A stretch of DNA of 45,420 nucleotides from Labilithrix sp. Lineage in GTDB: Bacteria; Myxococcota_A; Polyangia; Polyangiales; Polyangiaceae. A model generated the notes under the pieces. That model worked only from the letters and a program-made list of their open reading frames with translations. It was not told where the DNA came from and made no database searches. The translations under genes were made by a program, and so were the position numbers. Shown here one piece after another: positions 17,922 to 27,013 of the stretch (positions are counted from its first letter, which is position 1; every line of letters starts with the position of its first letter). The DNA lies in NCBI GenBank assembly GCA_019637105.1, contig JAHBWF010000050.1:1-45420 (forward strand), written 5' to 3'.

Positions 17922-20228
17922 ATGTCCGGGACGGACGGCGGCGCGCTGATCGGCAGGGACGACGAGCTCGCGCGCGCGCGGCGCCTGATCGGTGCCGAGG
18001 CGCGCCTCGTCACGCTCGTGGGCCCGCCCGGCGCAGGCAAGACGCGCGTCCTGCGCCAGCTCGCGCGTGGCCTCGTCGTCGCGGGGTCGGACGTCCGCGT
18101 CGTCTTCCTCCGCGACCTGACGCCCTCCGGCGTCCTCGCCGGCGTGCTCCGCGCGCTCGGCGGCACGGCGCGCACCGCCCCGCGCGCCTCCGCGATCGCC
18201 CGCGCGGCCGAGCGGATGGAACGGCGCGCGACCGTGCTGGTGCTCGACGAGGCCGAGCACGTGCGCGAGGAGGTGGCCGAGCTCGTCACGGCGTGGCTCG
18301 ACGGGACGACGCACGTGCGCGTCCTCGTCAGCTCGCGCGAGCGCCTCGACGTGTCGTTCGAGCACGTCGTCCGGATCGAGCCGCTCGCCCCCGAGCCCGC
18401 CGCCGCGCTCCTCCGCCACGCGCTCGAGCGCGCGGCGTCGCGCTGGGAGGTGACCGACGCGGACGCGCGAAGGCTCGTGGCGCGCGTCGACGGCCTGCCG
18501 CTCGGGATCGAGCTGCTCGCGTCGCGCGTCGCCGCGCTCGGCCCGGCCGGCGTGCTCGCGGGCGGAGCCAGAGCCCTCGCGCTGCCGCCGCTCGACGAGG
18601 TCCTCGACGAGAGCTACGCGCTGCTCGGCGCAGACGCCCGCCGAGCGCTCGAGGAGCTCTCCGTCTTCCGGGACGGCTTCACGCTCGACGCCGCCGCGCT
18701 CGTCCTGGGATCGAGCGACGACGGCGCGACGAAGGCGATCGAAGAGCTCGTCGACGCGTCGCTCGTCCGGCCCATCGACGGCCCGGGCGAGCGCCCGCGC
18801 TTCGAGATGCTCGGTGTCGTCCAGGCGTTCGCCGTCCGCAAGCTGGCCGCGACCGGACGAGCAGCCGAGGTCGAGCGGCGTCACCTGGGGGCGTTCGTCG
18901 AGCTCGGCGAGCGCGAGCGCGAGGACCTCGCGCCCGAGCGCGCCAACTTGCTCGCCGCCCTCGACCGCGCGAAGGCGTTCGGCGACGGCCGCGCGGCGCG
19001 GGCCCTCGCGCTCGCGCTCGACCCGCTCCTCGTCCGCGGGGGGCCTCCCGATCTCCACCGCGACGTGCTCCTCGGCGCGATCGAGACCCCGGACGAGCCG
19101 CGCGCCGATCCCGCGCGCCTCGCCGAGCTCCATCGCGCGTACGGTCGCTTCCTGGCGCTTCGAGGACGCTTCGGCGAAGCGACCGCCGTCGCGCGCCGCG
19201 CGGCCGCCCTCGCGACGGAGAGCGGCGACCGCCGCGTCGCCGCGTGGGTAGCGTCGTTCGAGTGCTTCGCGCTCAGGCCCACCGGCGACCTCGACGGGGC
19301 GACCCGCGCCGGCCTGGTGGCCCTGGCGTACGCCCACGAGGAGCGCGACCTCGGGCTCGAGGCGATGGCGGAGCAGGCGCTCGGGCTCGTCGAACACGCG
19401 CGCGGCGACCACGCGGCCGCGCTCGAGCGCTACCTCCGCTCGCTCGCGGCGGCGCGCCGGGCGGGCGACGAACGCTCGGCCGGGATCGCGCTCGGCAACC
19501 GCGCGCTGACGCTCCTCTCCATGGGGGACCACGCCGGCGCGAGCGAGGCGTACGAAGCCGCCCGCGCCTGCTTCGCCGCCGCCGGCGATCGCTATCACCT
19601 CGCGCGGATCGCGCCGGTCGACGTGGCGCTCGCGCGCGGCTCCGGCGATCTCGACGCCGCGGAGTCCCGCTTCGCCTCCGCGCTCGACGCCGTCCGCGAT
19701 CACGACGACCTCGCCGGCGAGGCGGAGCTGCTCCTCGAAGGGGCGAGGATCGCCGCGCTCCGCCGCGCCCGCGCGCGCGCCGAGGCGCGGCTCGCGGAGG
19801 CGACGCTCGTCGCTCGAGGCCTCGAGGACGTCTTCCTCGCCGCGGAGATCGACGACGTGACGCGCGCGGTCCGTCGCGCCGAGCGCGGCGAGCTGACGCT
19901 GGAGCTCGACGCCGAGGCGCGCGCGGTCGAGCTCACGGGCGGGGCGGCCGGGCGCGCGAAGATCGACCTCTCCCGCCGCCCCGCGCTCCGCAGGATCCTC
20001 CTCGCCCTCGCCGAGCGGCGCGCGCGCGGCGAGCGCGGGCTCTCGTCCGCCGAGGCGCTCGAAGCCGGATGGCCGGGAGAGCGGATGCGCGCGGAGTCCG
20101 GCTCGGCGCGCGTGTACATGGCCGTCCGGCGCCTCCGGGCTCTCGGCCTCGACGAGGTGATCGTCACGACGGACGCCGGCTACGCGCTCTCTTCGCTCGT
20201 CCACGTCGTCCGCGGACGAAACTGTTAG
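17922..20228 (+). CDS. STAND-type NTPase with TPR-like repeats and C-terminal winged helix
   Basis: A 768-residue protein. The NTPase domain opens with GRDDELARARRLI and has Walker A VGPPGAGKT at 33-41 and Walker B TVLVLDEAEH near 105. An SSRERL sensor and a GLPLGIELLA motif near 190 are typical of AfsR/MalT-like STAND regulators. Residues about 330-640 are alanine-rich helical repeats of TPR type (ALERYLRSLAAARRAGDERS, AGASEAYEAARACFAAAGDR). The last 80 residues (LSSAEALEAGWPGERMRAES, SARVYMAVRRLRALGLDE, TTDAGYALS) look like an OmpR-type winged helix. In SARP/AfsR proteins that domain is N-terminal, so the order here is reversed. Probably a signal-dependent transcription activator. The targets and ligand are unknown. 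Confidence 0.82.
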   Translation: MSGTDGGALIGRDDELARARRLIGAEARLVTLVGPPGAGKTRVLRQLARGLVVAGSDVRVVFLRDLTPSGVLAGVLRALGGTARTAPRASAIARAAERMERRATVLVLDEAEHVREEVAELVTAWLDGTTHVRVLVSSRERLDVSFEHVVRIEPLAPEPAAALLRHALERAASRWEVTDADARRLVARVDGLPLGIELLASRVAALGPAGVLAGGARALALPPLDEVLDESYALLGADARRALEELSVFRDGFTLDAAALVLGSSDDGATKAIEELVDASLVRPIDGPGERPRFEMLGVVQAFAVRKLAATGRAAEVERRHLGAFVELGEREREDLAPERANLLAALDRAKAFGDGRAARALALALDPLLVRGGPPDLHRDVLLGAIETPDEPRADPARLAELHRAYGRFLALRGRFGEATAVARRAAALATESGDRRVAAWVASFECFALRPTGDLDGATRAGLVALAYAHEERDLGLEAMAEQALGLVEHARGDHAAALERYLRSLAAARRAGDERSAGIALGNRALTLLSMGDHAGASEAYEAARACFAAAGDRYHLARIAPVDVALARGSGDLDAAESRFASALDAVRDHDDLAGEAELLLEGARIAALRRARARAEARLAEATLVARGLEDVFLAAEIDDVTRAVRRAERGELTLELDAEARAVELTGGAAGRAKIDLSRRPALRRILLALAERRARGERGLSSAEALEAGWPGERMRAESGSARVYMAVRRLRALGLDEVIVTTDAGYALSSLVHVVRGRNC

Positions 20229-20275
20229 GGACTGTCATTTGAAGGCGACCGCGGCCGGCGGCAGAGCGATCGCCG

Positions 20276-21898
20276 ATGAAGCCCCTCGCCTCGCCTCGCG
20301 TCCTCGCCGCCGGCAGCCCCGCCCTCCTCGCCCTCGTCGTCGCCGCGTGCGCCGCCGCGTGCGCGGATCCCTCCTCGTCGTCCTCGTCCTCCGGAGACCC
20401 TCCTCCCCCGAGCGCGGAGGAGACGCCGGACGCCGGGCCGGAGCCCGTCTCCTGGGCGACGTGCTCGCTCCACACCGAAGGAGGCCCCCCCGCCGCCGAG
20501 TGCGCGACGGTGAAGCTGCCGCTCCGCGCCGAGGACCCGGCGGGCGAGACGATCGACGTGTTCGTGAAGCGCTACCGCCCGGCCGGCGGCAAGGCTCGCC
20601 GCGCGCTCTGGATGCTCCAGGGCGGCCCCGGCGGCTCCGGCTACGCCTTCGAGGGCATGGCGAAGGCGATCGCCACGAGATACCCCGACGTCGAGTTCTA
20701 CATCCCGGACCACCGCGGCACCGGCAGGTCGACGAAGCTGACGTGCGCCGCGCAGGCGCCCGACAGCGAGGGCGGCATCGGCATCTCGAGCTCCGAGTGG
20801 GCGGCGTGCCTCGCGGAGAACCAGGAGCGGTGGGGCGAAAAGCTCGCCGCGTTCTCGACGACGAACGCCGCGAACGACGTCGGGCTCCTCATCGAACGCA
20901 CCCGCCGCGAAGGACAGCCGGTCTTCCTCTACGGCGGCTCGTACGGGACCTACTGGGCGAACCGCTACCTCCAGCTCTACCCCGACCAGGCCGACGGCGT
21001 CGTCATGGACTCGATCGCGGCGCCGGGGACGAGCCTCGCTCGGCAGGACGAAGACGCGAACGAGGCGGCGCGGGAGCTGCTCGCCCTCTGCGCGAAGGAC
21101 ACGAAGTGCGCCGACAAGCTCGGGCCCGACCCGTGGGCGAAGGCGCTCGGCCTCGTCACCGAGCTCGCCGCCGGCCATTGCTCCGAGGTCGAGCCTCCTC
21201 CGGGGTTCACGACGAGCCTCGCCGTGCGCCTGGCGTTCGGGACGATGCTGATGCAGCCTCACCTCCGCGGCTACGTCCCGGCCGCGATCTACCGGCTCGA
21301 TCGCTGCGCGCCGAACGACCTCACGGCGCTCGGCGCCTTCTTCAAGGCGCTCTACGGCGGCGGCGGCGGCGGCGGCGCGAGCGAGATGCTGAAGGGCTGG
21401 GGGTTCGTCCTCTCGAACAACGTCGCCTTCTCCGAGATGTGGGAGACGCCGCCGCCGTCGAGCGAGGCGCTCGCGTCGATCCGCGAGGCCGCGGTCGCCT
21501 CGCGCGAGATCACCGCCGGCCTGCCCGAGCTGTACGAGACCTGGCCACGCTACGTCGAGCCGCGGGCAGGCACCTGGGCGGAGACGGAGACGCCGATCCT
21601 CATGCTCGCGGGCGGCCTCGACCCCGCCACGCTCTTCCGCAAGCAGCTCCCGGCGCGCGATCACTTCCGCGGCGCACACCAGCACTTCGTCGGGATCCCG
21701 TCGGCGACGCACACGGTCATCGCCTCCTCGGCGACGACGGCGAACCGGAGCTGCGGGACGATGATCATGATGAGCTTCCTCGAGGATCCGCGCGGTACGC
21801 CGGACACGAGCTGCCTCGCCGACGTCGTGCCGTTGAGCTTCGACGGCGACCCCGCGACGACGAGCGCGCTCTTCGGAACCGACGACGCCTGGGAGTGA
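20276..21898 (+). CDS. Alpha/beta-hydrolase lipoprotein, TAP/proline iminopeptidase-like
   Basis: A 540-residue lipoprotein with its acylated cysteine at 25 or 29 (VVAACAAACADP) and a serine/proline linker. The hydrolase core shows LQGGPGGSG (114-122, oxyanion hole), YIPDHRGTGRS (142-152) and the nucleophile Ser222 in YGGSYGTY. Asp449 lies in AGGLDPAT and His479 in SATHTV. HGGPG-type motifs and the C-terminal layout are typical of tripeptidyl aminopeptidase/proline iminopeptidase relatives, so it probably removes N-terminal residues from peptides outside the cytoplasm. A run of seven glycines near residue 361 is encoded by a pure GGC repeat at 21357-21377, which is liable to length change. 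It is 47 bases downstream of the STAND gene on the same strand. Confidence 0.88.
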   Translation: MKPLASPRVLAAGSPALLALVVAACAAACADPSSSSSSSGDPPPPSAEETPDAGPEPVSWATCSLHTEGGPPAAECATVKLPLRAEDPAGETIDVFVKRYRPAGGKARRALWMLQGGPGGSGYAFEGMAKAIATRYPDVEFYIPDHRGTGRSTKLTCAAQAPDSEGGIGISSSEWAACLAENQERWGEKLAAFSTTNAANDVGLLIERTRREGQPVFLYGGSYGTYWANRYLQLYPDQADGVVMDSIAAPGTSLARQDEDANEAARELLALCAKDTKCADKLGPDPWAKALGLVTELAAGHCSEVEPPPGFTTSLAVRLAFGTMLMQPHLRGYVPAAIYRLDRCAPNDLTALGAFFKALYGGGGGGGASEMLKGWGFVLSNNVAFSEMWETPPPSSEALASIREAAVASREITAGLPELYETWPRYVEPRAGTWAETETPILMLAGGLDPATLFRKQLPARDHFRGAHQHFVGIPSATHTVIASSATTANRSCGTMIMMSFLEDPRGTPDTSCLADVVPLSFDGDPATTSALFGTDDAWE

Positions 21899-21925
21899 CG
21901 CGGGCGCGGCGCCGCGACGGTCGGC

Positions 21926-23494
21926 TCAGTTCCCGTACGGGTTCGGTGGCGGCGCGATCGCCTTGAGGCCCGACGGCGCGGCGGAGCTCGTCGCGCGCGG
22001 CTTCGGCTTCGCGGACGCGGCGGTCCGCGCCGCCGGCGTCGGCTCGGGGAACGGCTCCGCGGCGGGCGCGGGGTCGTCGACGGGATCGCCGATCGAGATC
22101 GTCGACGGCGACGTCTCGGGCGGGGCGAGGTCGGCGGGCGCCTCGATCGGAGGCGCGGCGACGCTCGCGCTCGCCGGCGATCGCTTCGGCTCCTCCGTGG
22201 AGACCGCGACCACCGCCGCGGCCGTCAGGAGGACGACGAAGCTCCCGATCGCGACCATCCCGATCCGAAGACCGAGGCTCGCCTTCTTCGGCTCCAGCGC
22301 GGCCTTCGGCGGGCTCCGCACCGGACCGCGCCCGATGCTGATGTCTTGCGCCGTGTAGACCTGAAAGCTGACCGGGCCGCCGGCCCCGGGCGCGTCGTCC
22401 GTCACGATCCCGGGCGACGACCACTGGCGGAACGCGCGCTCGTACGACGCCGGCGGCCCTCCCGCGGGCGGAGGGAACGCCGAGCCCGACGCGCGGGGAT
22501 CGCCGCCGGACGCGGGCTGCGCCGGCGCCCACGGCTTGCTCGCGGTGTCGGGTCGGCTCGACGGCGCGGCCGGAGGGACCGGCGCCAGCCCCTTCGTCGT
22601 CGACGCCGGCGCCGGGTAGCCCATCGCGACGGGCGGCGGGACGAACGCCTCGTTCGTCGGCGGGCGGCTCGGCGTCGTCGGGCGCTCCGGCGGAGCGCCG
22701 CCGCTCCGCAGCGACGAGCCGCCGACGATCGCCATCGGCGTGGGCGTGCGACCCGCGGACAGCGGCGCCGTCCCGGGCTTGAGGTTCAGCGCGCCGAACG
22801 GCGCCGTGATGCTCTTCGTCGAGGGGACGACCGGCGAAACCGACGCCGCGGGGCTCTCGAGCGTCGGCGCGTGACCGCCCGGCTCGAGCCCCGCGACGCG
22901 CGCGTCCCGGATCGTCGGCGCGGCGCTCACGAGCCCGCGCGGCGACTCCGCGCCTCCCAGCCGCTGGGTCTCCGGCCCGCCGAGCGCGGGGCGGCTCGCG
23001 GGAGGAGGCGGCGGAGCGGGCGCCCCGATCTCGCGCTGGCGCTGGAGCTGAGCGAGCGCCTGCGCGGGATCGACCGCGGCGTCGCGCTTGTGGATGTGCG
23101 CGAGCGCCTGCTGGAGCTCGCTCGGGAGCGCGGCGTCGGCGGCGTCGCGCTCCCGCATCGACGGGAGCGGCGGGCGCGACGCCTGGCGCGCCGGCGGCAG
23201 CGGCGGGGGCTTCGACGCGGGCGCGCGCGCCGACTCGGGTGAGATCGACGGACGGCGCGGCGCGATCACGCCGCTCGACGACGGAGCGCCGGCGGCCTCC
23301 GCCGCGTCGGGGAGCGAAACACGCGGCGGCAGCGGCGCCTTCGGGTTGCGCGGCGGGATCGCGCGCGCTCCGGCCAGCGGCGCCTGCGGCGCGGATCGCG
23401 GCTCGATCCGGGAAACAGGGTTGACCCCCGTTTCCCTCGAAAGGGCAGGCTCCTGATGAGCTGACTTCGGCGCTCCCGGCTCCGCCATCGCCAT
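21926..23494 (-). CDS. Proline/alanine-rich single-pass membrane protein, function unknown
   Basis: A 522-residue protein of low complexity. Residues 1-390 are rich in P, A, S and R with few hydrophobic stretches. A helical, Q-rich island (LPSELQQALAHIHKRDAAVD, PAQALAQLQRQREI) lies near residue 130. One transmembrane segment (LGLRIGMVAIGSFVVLLTAA) near residue 430 is followed by another P/A/S-rich tail. By charge, the long N-terminal part is likely cytoplasmic and the tail periplasmic. No ribosome site precedes ATG 23494, although a TGTAAT sequence ends about ten bases upstream, so a leaderless transcript is possible. The proposed upstream extension lacks codon-use support. The gene is convergent with the hydrolase and divergent from the TetR gene. 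I do not recognise it. Confidence 0.65.
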   Translation of the reverse strand: MAMAEPGAPKSAHQEPALSRETGVNPVSRIEPRSAPQAPLAGARAIPPRNPKAPLPPRVSLPDAAEAAGAPSSSGVIAPRRPSISPESARAPASKPPPLPPARQASRPPLPSMRERDAADAALPSELQQALAHIHKRDAAVDPAQALAQLQRQREIGAPAPPPPPASRPALGGPETQRLGGAESPRGLVSAAPTIRDARVAGLEPGGHAPTLESPAASVSPVVPSTKSITAPFGALNLKPGTAPLSAGRTPTPMAIVGGSSLRSGGAPPERPTTPSRPPTNEAFVPPPVAMGYPAPASTTKGLAPVPPAAPSSRPDTASKPWAPAQPASGGDPRASGSAFPPPAGGPPASYERAFRQWSSPGIVTDDAPGAGGPVSFQVYTAQDISIGRGPVRSPPKAALEPKKASLGLRIGMVAIGSFVVLLTAAAVVAVSTEEPKRSPASASVAAPPIEAPADLAPPETSPSTISIGDPVDDPAPAAEPFPEPTPAARTAASAKPKPRATSSAAPSGLKAIAPPPNPYGN

Positions 23495-23744
23495 CACGAA
23501 AATTACAGCCAGCACAAAACACGCCAGTGCTTCGAGCCGACAGCCTGAGCATACGCGTTCCCTCTCCTTCTGTCGCTCCAGACGTACACACCGAAAACAG
23601 GCGCCTCGAGGACGCCCGGCCCCGGCGACGGCCGAGGGCGATCGCCTCCTGCCGAGGCAGTGGTTCCTCGACGATCCATGAGGACGGCTCTTCCATTCCC
23701 CAGGCTGGAGCCCCGAGTGGGCGCTGTGTGATACTCGGCGAGTC

Positions 23745-24335
23745 GTGGACAAAGCCGAACGCCGCCAGCAGATCCTGCTCAACGCACGCGACGTCTTCGC
23801 GAAGCACGGCTACCACGCGGCGAAGATCGACGACATCGTGGCGGCGGCGGGCGTCGCGCGCGGCACGTTCTACCTCTACTTCGAGGACAAGCGCGCCATC
23901 TTCGAGGAGATCGTCGACCGCACCTTCGCGCGCCTCGGCCTGTCGATCGTGCGCGTCGACACCGAGCACCCGAGCCGCAGCGTCGGCGAGCAGATCCGCG
24001 ACAACATCCGCGCGGTCGTCCACGCGCTGCTCGAGGATCCGGCGACGACGAAGATCCTCCTCTCCGACGCGGTCGGCCTCGATCCGGCGTTCGATCGGAA
24101 GCTCATCTCCTTCTACGAGGAGACCGGCAAGCTCCTCGAGTCGTCGCTCGCCGACGGTCAGGAGCGCGGGATCGTCGCCCCGGGCGACACGCGCATGTTC
24201 GCCATCATGACGCTCGGCGCGATGAAGGAGATCATGTACCAGGTCACGATGCGCGGCCTCGACTACCCCGAGGACCGTATCGTCGACGAGATCTACGGCT
24301 TCCTCTGCGGCGGCTACCTGCGAAGCACGCGCTGA
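23745..24335 (+). CDS. TetR/AcrR-family transcriptional regulator
   Basis: A 196-residue protein from GTG 23745. The N-terminal domain is a textbook TetR helix-turn-helix: RRQQILLNARDVFAKHGYHA, then IDDIVAAAGVARGTFYLYFE and DKRAIFEEIVD. The C-terminal domain (residues 75-190) is helical and fits the ligand and dimer part. This length and sequence style resemble fatty-acid or acyl-CoA-responsive members, but no ligand can be assigned. It is divergent from the proline-rich membrane protein, with 250 bases between them and no obvious palindrome there. Confidence 0.9.
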   Translation: MDKAERRQQILLNARDVFAKHGYHAAKIDDIVAAAGVARGTFYLYFEDKRAIFEEIVDRTFARLGLSIVRVDTEHPSRSVGEQIRDNIRAVVHALLEDPATTKILLSDAVGLDPAFDRKLISFYEETGKLLESSLADGQERGIVAPGDTRMFAIMTLGAMKEIMYQVTMRGLDYPEDRIVDEIYGFLCGGYLRSTR

Positions 24336-24460
24336 GGAGCCGTCCAGAGTTTCTGAATCGACGACGCGCCGCGGAGGGTGAAGGCCCGCGCTCTTCGGGG
24401 TGGGAGGGCGCGAGACCTCCCGAGCCCTCGGACAGACGCCGAGCGGAGCGCCCGACGGAC

Positions 24461-27013
24461 CTAGCGCACGTGGACGCGCGCGTCGCCGTTCGGGAGCTTG
24501 ACGAGGAGCGTGCCGCGGCGCTCCGGCGTCCACGTCCATCCCTCGCTCGATCGCGCGAGGACCTCGGGCGAGGCCACGCGGGTGACCGCGCCCTCGCCGC
24601 GGAGGACCTGGGCGGGCTCGCGCGTCGCGATCAGCTCGAGGACGAAGCCGCGATCGAACACGGCGCCGTCCTTCACCTCGAACGAGCCGTCGGGGAGGCG
24701 CGCCACGCGCGCGCCGTCCCAGAGATCGAAGCTCCGCGGCGGCCCCGGCGCGACGAGCGCCCAGAGCGGTCCGGCGTCCCTCGCGAACGAGTCGACGTCC
24801 GGATCCGACGCGGGCGCGAGGGTGTCGACGGTGGGCCGGAGCATCGGGACGATCGCGCCCTCACGGAGGAAGAGCGGCAGCTTCTCGAGCGGCGCGTCGA
24901 CCTCGATCGCGCCCTCTCGATCGGGCAGCGCCGGCGTCCCGTCCCAGAAGTCGATCCACGTCCCCGCCGGCACGACGACGCGCCGGCGCGTCTGTCCGCG
25001 CGCGAGGATCGGCGCCACGAGCAGCTCGTCACCGAACAGGTACTCGTCGCTCGGGTGAACGCCGAGCTCGGGGTGCGCGAGGCCCAGCGGGCGCTGGATC
25101 GGCCGGCCGTCGCGCGTCATCCGGACGACGTAGGACCACTCGTACGGGAAGAGCCGCGCGTGGAGGCGCGCGTACGTCCGGTAGACGTCGAGCGACTCGG
25201 CGTCGCGCCCGTTCTCCGGCGTCGAGAGCCACGGCGGCTGGCTCGACGCGTCGCCGACCTCCATGACCGTCGACAGCGCCGTCTGCTCGACCCAGCGGAC
25301 GAACAGCTCCTTGTCCGGCGGGCTGTGGCGGTAGCCGCCGGTGTCCGCGGCGAAGAACGGGAAGCCCGACGCCGAGAGGGAGAGCCCCATCACGACGGTC
25401 GCCGGCAGACCGCCGACGCCGACGATCTCCTCGCCGCGGCGGTTCACGAACCGCTCCTTGTGCTGCGTGAACGTCGCGTCCATGTCGCCCGGCCACACGA
25501 CGACGCCGAGCGTCTGCTCGCCCCAGCGGGCCGCGCGGACGAGGAGGAAGGGCGTCTCCGGCCGCGCGTCGCGGGGCGGCTCGTCCGGCTCGGCGTAGAC
25601 GCGGTGGTAGAGCCCGGAGTACCGGTGATGCATCGTGCGGTCGTCCGATCCGTCGGCGAGCCGCCACACGTTGCGCTTCAAACCGAGCGACGGGACGAAG
25701 TCCTCGCCGTAGTCCAGCTTGAAGCCGTCGACGCCCATCGTCGTGTAGCGCTCGACGAGCCCGCGCCAGAACTTCGCGGCGGCCGGCCCCGTGAAGTCGA
25801 TCGGCAGGCCCCAGGGGTTCAGCGGGACGCCCGACTCGAGCGGGTAGTAGCCGCGCGCCTTCGCCTCGGTCGCCATCGGCTCCGCCGCCGGCTCGAGGTA
25901 CGGCGCGCTCCACAGCGCGACGCGGAGGCCCGCGGCGTGCGCGCGGTCGATCATCGCCTGCGGCGCCGGGAAGCGCTGCGCGTCGAAATCGAACGTGTTC
26001 ACGGCGCGCGCGTAGGGCCGATCGATCCAGATGCCGCTGGTCGCGAGGTCGAGCTCGCGGATCTTGGCGATGTCGTCCTCGACCTCGGCCTGATCTCGGT
26101 GCTCGTTGCGCCAGATCCACGGCCCGAGCGCCCAGGCCGGCGGCGGCTTCGGCGCCCCCGACGCGGTGAAGTACTCCCGGTAGAGATCGAGCGGCGCGTC
26201 GGCGGCGAAGAGGTCCACGCGGAGCGGCTCGGCGCGCGTGGCGCCCGGAGCCAGCGCCGCGACCGCGAACGTGGCCTCGATCGCCGACGGATCCTTGCGG
26301 GCGACGTCGAAGGTCCCGACGCGCGTGGTCGCCGCGAACACGGCCCAGCCGCGCGTGCCGACCAAGAGCGGCACGGGGACGTGGGCTTCGTTGCTCAGGC
26401 TCTCGACCTCGCCGTCGGCCTCCATCTGCATCGCGCGGAGCTTGCCGCGGTTGTCCACCGCGTCGACCTGCTCGCCGAGCCCGTAGAAGCCCTCGCGCGG
26501 ATCGCCGCTCGTGCGGAGCCGCACGCGCGCGAGGGCGATCGCCGGCCGGCCGGGGGCCGTGTCCGCGGGGATCAGCGTGAGCGTGAAGCGGGACGCGCTG
26601 GCGGCGCCGATCTTGAGCGTCGCCGCGAGGCCGTCGCCGAAGTCGAGCCGGACCTCCGCCTCGCGCTCCGGCGCGCCCGGGGCGGCGGCGAAGCGGCGGG
26701 GCGCGCGGAACGTCACGCCCGAGTCCTCGTCGCCGCGTCGCTCGATCTCCCAGGGATCCCAGCTGCGGTCGGGCGCGAGCTCGTCGACGACGCCGACCTC
26801 GAACGCGCGCTCGTCGAGCGTGAGCAGCGTCCGGCCGTCGCGGGTGAGCGTCAGCGCGCGGCCGCCCTGCGCCACCGTCAGGCGGACGCGGCCCTCGCCG
26901 ACGTCGAACGGCTCGGCCTCGAGCCGGAGGGTCGCGTCGGAGCACGCGCTCGACGGCGCGAGCGCGCAGCCGAGGCCGAGCGCGACGACGAGCGGCCGCG
27001 ACCGCCGCCTCAT
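24461..27013 (-). CDS. Glycoside hydrolase family 31 lipoprotein
   Basis: An 850-residue protein with a lipobox at SSAC (Cys24), so it should be anchored outside the cytoplasm. Order: an N-terminal beta domain (30-290), a TIM barrel starting near PPAWALGPWIWRNEH (291-305), and C-terminal beta domains including APILARGQTRRRVVVPAGTW. The probable nucleophile is Asp434 in GFKLDYGED. The acid/base is Asp510 in VVVWPGDMDATF. Both fit GH31, whose members act on alpha-glucosides or alpha-xylosides or work as lyases or transglycosylases. The Trp-Arg-Asn-Glu segment at 301-304 belongs to the sugar site. Its ATG overlaps the stop of the glutamine amidotransferase gene (ATGA), so the two are translated together. 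The sugar specificity is unknown. Confidence 0.9.
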   Translation of the reverse strand: MRRRSRPLVVALGLGCALAPSSACSDATLRLEAEPFDVGEGRVRLTVAQGGRALTLTRDGRTLLTLDERAFEVGVVDELAPDRSWDPWEIERRGDEDSGVTFRAPRRFAAAPGAPEREAEVRLDFGDGLAATLKIGAASASRFTLTLIPADTAPGRPAIALARVRLRTSGDPREGFYGLGEQVDAVDNRGKLRAMQMEADGEVESLSNEAHVPVPLLVGTRGWAVFAATTRVGTFDVARKDPSAIEATFAVAALAPGATRAEPLRVDLFAADAPLDLYREYFTASGAPKPPPAWALGPWIWRNEHRDQAEVEDDIAKIRELDLATSGIWIDRPYARAVNTFDFDAQRFPAPQAMIDRAHAAGLRVALWSAPYLEPAAEPMATEAKARGYYPLESGVPLNPWGLPIDFTGPAAAKFWRGLVERYTTMGVDGFKLDYGEDFVPSLGLKRNVWRLADGSDDRTMHHRYSGLYHRVYAEPDEPPRDARPETPFLLVRAARWGEQTLGVVVWPGDMDATFTQHKERFVNRRGEEIVGVGGLPATVVMGLSLSASGFPFFAADTGGYRHSPPDKELFVRWVEQTALSTVMEVGDASSQPPWLSTPENGRDAESLDVYRTYARLHARLFPYEWSYVVRMTRDGRPIQRPLGLAHPELGVHPSDEYLFGDELLVAPILARGQTRRRVVVPAGTWIDFWDGTPALPDREGAIEVDAPLEKLPLFLREGAIVPMLRPTVDTLAPASDPDVDSFARDAGPLWALVAPGPPRSFDLWDGARVARLPDGSFEVKDGAVFDRGFVLELIATREPAQVLRGEGAVTRVASPEVLARSSEGWTWTPERRGTLLVKLPNGDARVHVR

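Noticed and set aside
14189-20242. Very long plus-strand open frame across the activase and STAND genes
   Set aside because: Its protein is a run of R, D, E and L without any motif and it is the antisense shadow of a gene with clear domains. High GC content leaves stop codons rare in all frames.
21357-21377. GGC run as a regulatory repeat
   Set aside because: It lies in frame inside the hydrolase gene and codes a glycine loop; only a note on possible length variation is justified.
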